Assembly (NCBI GenBank): GCA_005408345.1
Contig: SEMN01001005.1
Span: 62,001-126,000, forward strand
Direction of reading: 5' to 3'
DNA: 64,000 nt
From: Macquaria australasica
Taxonomy: Eukaryota > Chordata > Actinopteri > Centrarchiformes > Percichthyidae
Part shown: piece after piece, positions 26,213-35,200 of the stretch
Position numbering within the stretch: the stretch's first letter is position 1
How the letters are laid out: each line of letters begins with the position of its first letter
Position numbers and translations under genes: made by a program
The notes under the pieces: model-generated
Database searches by the model: none
What the model saw: only the letters and a program-made list of their open reading frames with translations
Told to the model about the DNA's origin: nothing

Positions 26213-29200
26213 CAGTTGTCAGCTGAGATGTTTCTGCTCCTCTTTGCAGAAATCAGTGTTTTCTCCCTTCACTTCTACTCCACTACATCTCAGAGGGAAA
26301 TATTGTACTTTTAACTACATTTATCTGACACTTATAGTTACTTTTTACATAAAAACACATGATATGCTGATGATGGGCAGCACGATGGTGCAGTGGTTGG
26401 GGTCCTTCTGTGTGGAGTTTGCATGTTCTCCCCGTGGGTTCTCTCCGGCTTCCTCCCACCATCCAAAGACATGCAGGTTAAGTTAACTGATGATTCTAAA
26501 TTGCCCGTAGGTGTGACTGTGAGTGTGAATGTTTGTCTGTCTCTATGTGTCAGCCCTGTGATTGACTGGCGACCAGTCCAGGTGTGCCCCGCCTCTCGCG
26601 ACCCTCTGAGGATAAGCGGTATAGAAAATGGATGGATGCTGATGATATGATGCAGTACTACACTACTAATACTCCCAGTAGTACACAAAGTATCTAAAAC
26701 CGGCTCCACTATAATATTAAAATGCTCTTACATGTACTTAAAAACAGAATAATATAATATTCTATAATAATATAACACTTTGAAAGGAGCCATTCTGCAT
26801 AAGTACTTTTACTTTTGATACTTTTAAGTGCTGATAATACTTCTGTACTTTTACTTAAGTAACATTGTGAATTCAGGACTTATATTTATTTTTAGATTGT
26901 GGTACTTCTACTTCGACTTCAGTAAAGGGATCTTCTTCCTTCATGTTTATCAAACAGACATGTTGAGTCAGCTACGCAAAATGTTTCTTTAAATGACAGA
27001 AAAGATGTTTTCAGGAGGTTTAAGAGCAAGTTGCTGAAAGTCTGTTCACTAGTTTCTCTGGAAATACATTTGTGTGGTTTTATCAAACTTTTGATAAATC
27101 TCAAGCAGCTCCTGGAATAATTAGCAGGCCGGGAGTCAAACACAGAGGGAGGAGGAGGAGGGAGTAAATCAGTCATTAAGAGATAAAAAAAAAGGGTGGA
27201 GGGAGGGATGAAATAGAGAGACAGAGAAATGAGGGTCAGCTTAAAGAAAAGGGGAAAGACGGACGATAACGAGATGGGGGGGGGGGGGGGGCAAAAAAAC
27301 ACCAGTGGGTGAGAGAGGTAGAGAAACACACACAGAGAGAGAGAGAGAGACAGAGGACAACTTAATAAGTCACAGAGAGGAGGAGGTTTCAGGACGCGCT
27401 CGGCCAGGCCTCGTTGCCATGACACCCCCACCCCTCCTTTAAAAAAAAAAGACAGTCTGTCACCAAGGCAACAAAACTCCTAACGAACCCTCACACACAC
27501 ACACACAGCTTGAGTTCAAAGTTTGAAGTGTGTTTATCGTGTTGCACCGAAACTCCTGCTGCTTTTCATTCATGGAGNNNNNNNNNNNNNNNNNNNNNNN
27601 NNNNNNNNNNNNNNNNNNNNGACTGAACTGTAGGGAGGATGGAGGGATGAAGAGAGGAAGAGGAGGAAGATGGAGGGATGAAGAGAGGAAGAGGAGGAAG
27701 ATGGAGGGATGAAGAGAGGAAGAGGAGGAAGATGGAGGGATGGAGAGCCATATTAGTTCAGCTTTATTTATGAGAGCTAATTACCTCTGCAGCCCACTGC
27801 TCATCTCTGCTGCAGGCTACATTAGCCGCTACTAGCATAACACACCCCTAATCTCTGACTGGAGGTCAGGGGTGCATTGTGGGTAACGTAGGTGCCGGGT
27901 TTTGACAAATAAGAAGAATGTGTGGAATAAAAAAAGACGATATCTCTGTTTTTGCTGCATCGATTTTAATCCTTTTTTAAAAACTGTCCATCGTGAGTCG
28001 GACAGTGTTACAGGAGTGCGATGGTAGATCTGTGGAGTAAAGCGAATGTATTCACTGGAGATGATAAAGAAGATGCATAATGAATTATCAAGTAAACTAA
28101 GAGACATTCTTTGGCTCCAGCTTCTCAAAAATGAGCTTTTCTCTGTTTTATTTAATTATAAACTGAACATTTTAGGGTTTTGGACAAAACAAGACACTTG
28201 AAGACGTCACCTTGGACATTTTTAAACCTTTAAAAGTTCCCGTGTCCCTGCAGGGGAAAAGGAAAACCTGCTTCACAACTTGATGTCTTAGTTGCAGGTT
28301 AACTGGTTGGCGGGCTCAGTGGTTAGACACACACACACACACACACACAGAGAGAGAGGGTAATTCTCTGGACCTGAGCCAACCTCTGTCGGATTAGCCT
28401 GCACTCACACACTCATAAACACACACACACAGGCACACATAAACACACACATACAGAAGTGGGCCGACAGACTCTGCACACAACACACACACACACGAGG
28501 AGGAGGAGGAAGAGGAAGGCGAGTGATGGAGATGGAGAAAGAGGGAGGTGGAGTTCAATAAGTGCTGGTACACATATGGTCCTAGTGTGTGTGTGTGTGT
28601 CCTCTCCTGCCCCCCAAAAATCCTCTGACAATGTGTCTGAAGGGATTACACACACACACACACACACACACAAGACGTGATAAGAGTGTGTGACTGTGGC
28701 AGACACTGAGCAGATGTCCTCTCAAGGCTTAACAAGAGCACGACCAACACTGCCACCAGGGGTTATCTCACACACACATTTTTACTCCTATACATGTGAG
28801 GACCCTTAACTGACATAACGCATCACTTTCCCCCGAAAGACCAACCAAGTCTCCTCAGACCAACCAAGTCTAAACCCTCAAACAGCCCTTTGAAGAAGTC
28901 GGGACCGGACAAACCGACATCACTCTCGATGTCTAAAACTTAAACTGGTCAAACGAGACATGTACAGTGCAGGAACACACACACACAGAGAAACGTCACC
29001 ACCTACTGGGAAACTCAGTCACTTCGTTGTTCTTTGCTGATCACAGTTTTTGGTGCTGCGTTGGATGATTCTGCTCTGTTTGACTGTTAAAGTAAGTTCC
29101 CCTCGTTGTGTGTGTGTGTAGGTGTGATCTCTGCTGCCTGTCTTTCCGAACCCACCGCGGTTTGTTGCGTCACAACGCGGGGGTTCATAAGTTGCTCCCT

Positions 29201-32200
29201 CAGGACCCCAGCGGCCGCCCCTTCATCCAAAACAACCCCTCCATCCCCACCGGCTTCAACGACCTGGCCTTCATAGACTTCTCCTGCAAGAAGTTCGCTC
29301 ACATCGCACAGGTATCAACGCTGCCACCACTGATTATCAAACTCTTACATAGAAATCATGTTCACTTCACATTCCTGCTGACCTTCTTCTAGATTATATG
29401 ATACCTTCAGTTTGTAAGGTCAGTATTTAATCGACTCTTTCTTTCCTTCCAGGTTTGGTGTGAGACAAACCTTCGTCGCTGCATCAGTAAGTTCCATCGG
29501 TTCGTCTGTGATTGCTGTGATAAGGCGTTCCCCCTTCGCTCTGCCCTGGACCTCCATAAAACCACCTCCCACCCCGACAAACCCACCACCACTGACACAC
29601 AGGAAACAGAGGATGAAGCAGAGGATGGAGCTGCAGAAAATGGCGTAGAGAATGACAGTCAGGATGCTGAGAAAGAAGTCCTGCCCTTGGAGCAGGCCAG
29701 CTTCTTGGAAGCACTTGGTCTTCAGCACGTTTCTAAGGTAAGCTCTGGAAATAAAACTATTGAGTTTCGTTACAAATTTGCAGCAACATTAAAGACATAA
29801 GGAATGCTGTAATGCAACCCTGTAACTGTCCTCTGATGGATGCGGTCTTTATTTCTCAGGTGAAGTCTGGTCCCACAGACGATGAGATCCATCAGGCCCA
29901 CCTGGACAGCATCAAGGTGATCCACGTGGAGCCGCCATCCTCCAGCCTTCCCCAGGAGCCGGCCTCAGCCTACCTGTCCGGAGGTCTGGGGCTGACTCTG
30001 GGGCTGGGTGTGGGTGGTCTGGCGGCCCTCAGCATCCCGCTGCTGGAGGCCTCGGGCTCCGCCTCTGCCCTGCAGGGCCTCTCCCAGAGAGACGCCCTGA
30101 GCCTGCTCTCCCTGCAGCCCTTCCAGACAGGCTTCCTCCTGCAGCCTGACGGTGGTGCTGCAACAGGTAGTGCGGCCTCATCAGGGGTCAAACCCGGAGA
30201 GGCAGGTGGAGCCGGGATCATGGAGCTGGCAGACATCCAGCAGATCCTCAAAGTGGCGTCTGCAGCGCCAAATCAGATGGGACTGACCCTCCCACCTCTG
30301 GCCAAAGCTCCAGGAGGTCAAGGTGGGTGTCAGCTCAAGCTGGATGTTCTTGTGTTTGTCGATCAATCAATCAATTAGTTTCTTAAAGACTCTGTATAAG
30401 ATTTGTTGACTCCTAGTGGTAGTATCAAAAAAGAGACTCAATGGCTTTGTTTCTTCCTCCTCTAGGTCAAGTCCAGGGTCAGAAGGCGATGCCTCCATTG
30501 AAGCCCAAACCTCCCATCACCCCTCGCTCCAGCCTCACGGCGACGACTCCTCCCCCCCTCCAGAGCTCCCAGCAGGCCTCACTGGGCTGCATCAGCCCCA
30601 GCCTGCCACCTCCCACCCCGACTCTCTTCAAAACACCCTCCTCATCCTCTTCATCCTCCTCTTCATCTGGGAATGGAGGGCAGTTGGACGCAGAGTGTAT
30701 GGGTGACGCTCACACGCCTTTATCTGATTCGCCGCCAGCTGCTACCACAGCAGTACATGAGGAGGCGGGGCTTAGCGGGAGAAAGCCAGGAACCAAGGGG
30801 GGAAACAACGCCAACGCCGGCTCGGCTAAAGGCTCGTTCCCGTGCCGATTTTGCGACCAGGTGTTTGCTTTTTCCGGCGTCCTGCAGGCTCACATGCGCT
30901 TCCACCTCGGCATCCTTCCCCACCAGTGCAACATTTGCGACTATGTGGCTCCAGACAAAGCCACGCTGATCCGACACCTGCGGACACACAGCGGCGAGCG
31001 ACCATACGTCTGCCGGGTCTGCCATTATCCTTTCACTGTCAAGGCCAACTGCGAGCGCCACCTCAGGAAGAAGCACGCCAAGACCTCGAGGAAGGACATC
31101 GAGAAAAACATCAAGTACGTCACCTCAACCACCACAGCAAACATCGCAGCAGCAATCACTGCTGCAACAACCACCACCACTCAGGACACGGAGACGGGCT
31201 GCACCGGAGCTGAGACGACATGCCGGTTTTGCGGTGAGGACCTGAAGACCTACCGGGCGCTGCAGATCCACCTGCGCACACACAACGGCTGCCAGAGGAA
31301 GCCGTTCGAGTGCCGGCGCTGCGGTGCTGCCTTCCTGGCCAAACGCAACTGCATCCACCACCTGCTCAAGCAGCACCCTGAGGTACAGGAGAGGGAGATC
31401 GAAGAGCATATCGCCACACTCCTGCCTGCCACCGTGCCTGTCGCTACCATCGCCTCTGGCCGAGCTGCTGCGGTGAACCAGATGGCGCTGAACGGGATCA
31501 GTCAGCCTCCAATTCAGGCACTCCAAGCAGTGAAGGTGGAGGAGCCAGTTAACCTGATTTATCCTACAGAACTGGACCAGCCGCTGGACTTCTCCGCCAA
31601 GGCTCGTGGATCTGGCAGCCAGGCGGGGTCTCCTGGAGTCAAACTGGAGAGCGTCTCCCCCAGCTTCGACTGCTCCGTCCTTGACCAGCCCATCGATCTG
31701 TCCATCCCCAGCAAGAGGCAGAGGAGGGAGGCAGCGAGCGCCGGAGAGAAGAGGGAGATCAAGACGGAGCAGAGCGGCAGCAGCATCGTCGAGCAGCAGC
31801 ACGCTCTGGCTCTGTCCAAGGAGGAGAAGACGTCCAGCGCCCTGCCTCCCCTACACCATCACCCGCAGCTCGGCTGCTACCAGCTCCCCCCTGGATCCAC
31901 CCCGCCCCCCGCCTCCCTCCCCAACCTCAACAACTCTACACGAGCCCAGCGCCTCAAACCCCTGCTCCCCAAACCGGCCTCCTCCACCTCCTCCTCACCC
32001 TCCACTGCCCTCAAGGAGCTCCCTCCTCTGGCCTCCATCGCTCAGATCATCCACTCTGTCTCCGGAGCTCCTGATTTGCTGAAGAGAGAGGCAGTCACGC
32101 TGGAGGGCAAACCCCAGGGGGTTGTCGCATCCCCTCAGGCCGATATTGCTGCAGACGCCCCAGGACCCTCTGCTGTCCTGGAGACACAAAGTGACGACAC

Positions 32201-35200
32201 GTCTGAGGGATCTTCCAGGTATGTGAGCTTTATTAATAACTGTTTCTGTTCTCACACAGGGAAAATAATGCTTCATCATTTACTGCTGATATATTTGAAT
32301 TTAATGGGTTAAAAACATTTACAGTTACATGGTTTTGCTTTTTTGCTCTCGGTTTTGGGTAGTGCTGAAACAGTTAGTTGATTAATGAATTAGTCTCATT
32401 GTCAATAAAAGATTTTGGGCATTTTGCATTGTTGGCCGGACAAAACAAGCAAATTGAAGATGTCACCTTGGACTCTGTTTTACCTCATTTTATAGTCTAA
32501 ATCATTAATCAATTAAAAAAATAAATAACAGGTTAATCGCTGGTGATCAAGTCTAGGGTGATCGTCCATAGTTATGGATAGATTTCCACAAATACTGAGA
32601 ATGACAGTGATATTGGAAAAATATGGAGATTATGTTGAATTTTATAAAAGTATCCTCTTAATTGTGTTTTTTCAGTGCTTGAAAACCTAACAAAAAAGTA
32701 TTGATGAGATAGTATTGGTACAAAGACAATATTAATCAGTTAAATAAATATGTAGTCGATTAAACATTGTATCAGAGTCCATTTGTAGGAGAAGGAAAAT
32801 CAGCAGGTGTTGCGTGTCAACTTGAAAGTCATCTAACTCCCACTTTGGTTCCTGCTGTGGTTTGTAAACCTGCTGCATGCATCGTCAACCATTATTGATT
32901 CTATCACCAGATGGCGCCAAAGTAAAAGAGATAAAATCCTACACATACTGACTTCAAGGCAGGAAATGATATTGTGCTTTTCTCCTCTTCTTTGTCCAAC
33001 AGAAAGCGGTCCAGGAAGAAACCTGCGGCCCTGGCAGTGAAGGAGAAGGCTGTCGTGAGCGGCGGTGGCATCGACCTGGAGTCCAGCGGTGAGTTTGCCA
33101 GCGTGGAGAAGATGCTGGCCACCACTGATGCCAACAAGTTCAGCACCTACCTGCAGACCGGAGATGCAGACCTGGGGGGGAAGAGAGGTAGGAGGAGGGA
33201 CAAACTCAAGACAGTTTGAGTGCATGATTGATAGAAAGATGAGGAATAGATGACACATTGAGACTTCTTTCAAAACCCTCCCTGTGAACAGATGCAGAGG
33301 AGGAGAAGGAGGGAGGAGCGAGGGAGGAGGTGAAGCCGGCGTCAGTGGCGCCGCAGTCCAAAGGAAAGAAGAACGCCTACTCCAACTCTGTCCAGAAGAT
33401 GACCTGCCCCTTCTGCCCCCGAGTGTTCCCCTGGGCCAGCTCTCTGCAGAGACACATGCTGACACACACCGGTAACACACAACCACAAATACAACACTAA
33501 CATCAACATGCAGATGATTTATTCAGGTCAGAAGCTGGTTAAATGTTGGCCGAAAGTCGGACAAAAGTTAAAGCTGAAAAAGTTAAAGTTAATGACGAAC
33601 ATTCAGTAGTTCAGACTAGCTAACTGTATATAAAGCAGTTAAAACTAGCTCCACCTCGAGTAGCTACAACAGTAAAATGCTGCTCTAACATTGATGCTTC
33701 AGTATTACTCTAATAATGTCACGTATGACATTTTGCTGATAATACTTTTACTTCAGTAAAATACTTCTTACACCATTGTTGGCTACTTCTATGTGTCCAG
33801 ATTTGTTCTGTTTGTAAAGTTAATAAAAAAAAAAAAAACTTGAATTACAAAAACAGAAGAAATGTTGGCCAGATGTCCTCCTCCTAAATCCGTTTGTCTT
33901 TCTTCAGGCCAAAAACCTTTCCCCTGTCCAAAGTGCGATGCCTTTTTCTCCACCAAATCTAACTGTGAGCGCCACCTGCTGAGGAAACACGGCGTGACAC
34001 ACCGAACGCTGCGACGCAACGGCACCCTCGCCAAGAAAGACGGCGATGAAGGCTCGCACGAGAGCGCAGGTCAGAAACATCTAAACTTTAAAAGTATGAA
34101 ATAGCAAAGTTTTCGTAACACAAAGATTTGAGCTGGAGGCAGAGATCCAGAGTATTTGGTTAAATTTCATCTTTTCAAATTTTTTAGTAGTTTTAGAGAA
34201 AAGTCAGAAAAATAAGAAGAATTTATGAAGAGCAGAATTGTGTTTCTTCTTACTCATTACCCTGGAAATCATCTCACGACTCCTGATATTCATCTCACTT
34301 GGGAACCATTGATCTATGTGTTGGTTGCTGTATTGATTGTATTGATTGTGTCCTGCAGAGAGTCAGTCAGAGACGGAGCAGGTAGCACCAGAAGCACAAG
34401 ACCTCAGCAGCGTCACCACCTTCACAGAGTCAGGCTCTGCCCCCTCTGCAGAGAGCCCCGCCACCTCCGAACAAGAAGAGGTGGAGTCAACACCGACAAG
34501 TCCCACCCACAAACCAAGCCACGGTTAGTCATTGGAAACAAGTGAAGCTTTTAATTAATTGACATTCAAGTCATTTTTCAAGCAATAATGTCGATCATTC
34601 TCAGGTTCCAGGACCTCAAATGTGAGGATTTGCTGCTTTTCTTTGTTTTATGTGATAATAAACTGAATATCTTTGGGTTTTGAAGTGTTGGTCAGACAAG
34701 ACGAGACATTTGAGGACACTGCGTTGTGCTCCAGGATAAATTTAATAAAGGCATAAAATGTCTGGGGAAAAAATATTTAAGAGCACTTACAGTTTGTTAA
34801 AGGTTTTTCTAACTGGAAGTTAGATGTCATATTTTATGTTAATGAAACTGCAGTTGAACTATTTAAATTACAGAATTATATATACCTATTATATTATATT
34901 GACAGCTGTTGGTTTGTGCTGCAGGTTGCAGTTCAGCTGCCAGCGGTGCAGAGCAGCAGGAGACAGAAACCACAGAGCAGTCGGACCAGCAGGGGGTGCC
35001 AGAGACCAGAGCAGCACAGGGAAAACAGCCTCCACAGAGCAACAGCACCAAGGTAAAGCTTTCTGAGCTTTCCATCAGATATGTTTACCTGCACTCAAGA
35101 AAACAGGTTACTCCGGTAACTGGAGAATGTGTTCACATGCACTGGAGTAACCTTTTACTGTAAACCTTTTTACGTGTCTGTGTTGGAGGGCTGATGGTGC

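Noticed and set aside
26919..27431. 170-codon minus-strand frame
   Set aside because: Compositional; partly derived from a dispersed repeat and GA-rich DNA.
31125..31802. 225-codon minus-strand frame
   Set aside because: Antisense shadow of RREB1 coding exon 11.
32833..33486. 217-codon minus-strand frame
   Set aside because: Antisense to RREB1 exons 12-13 and their introns.
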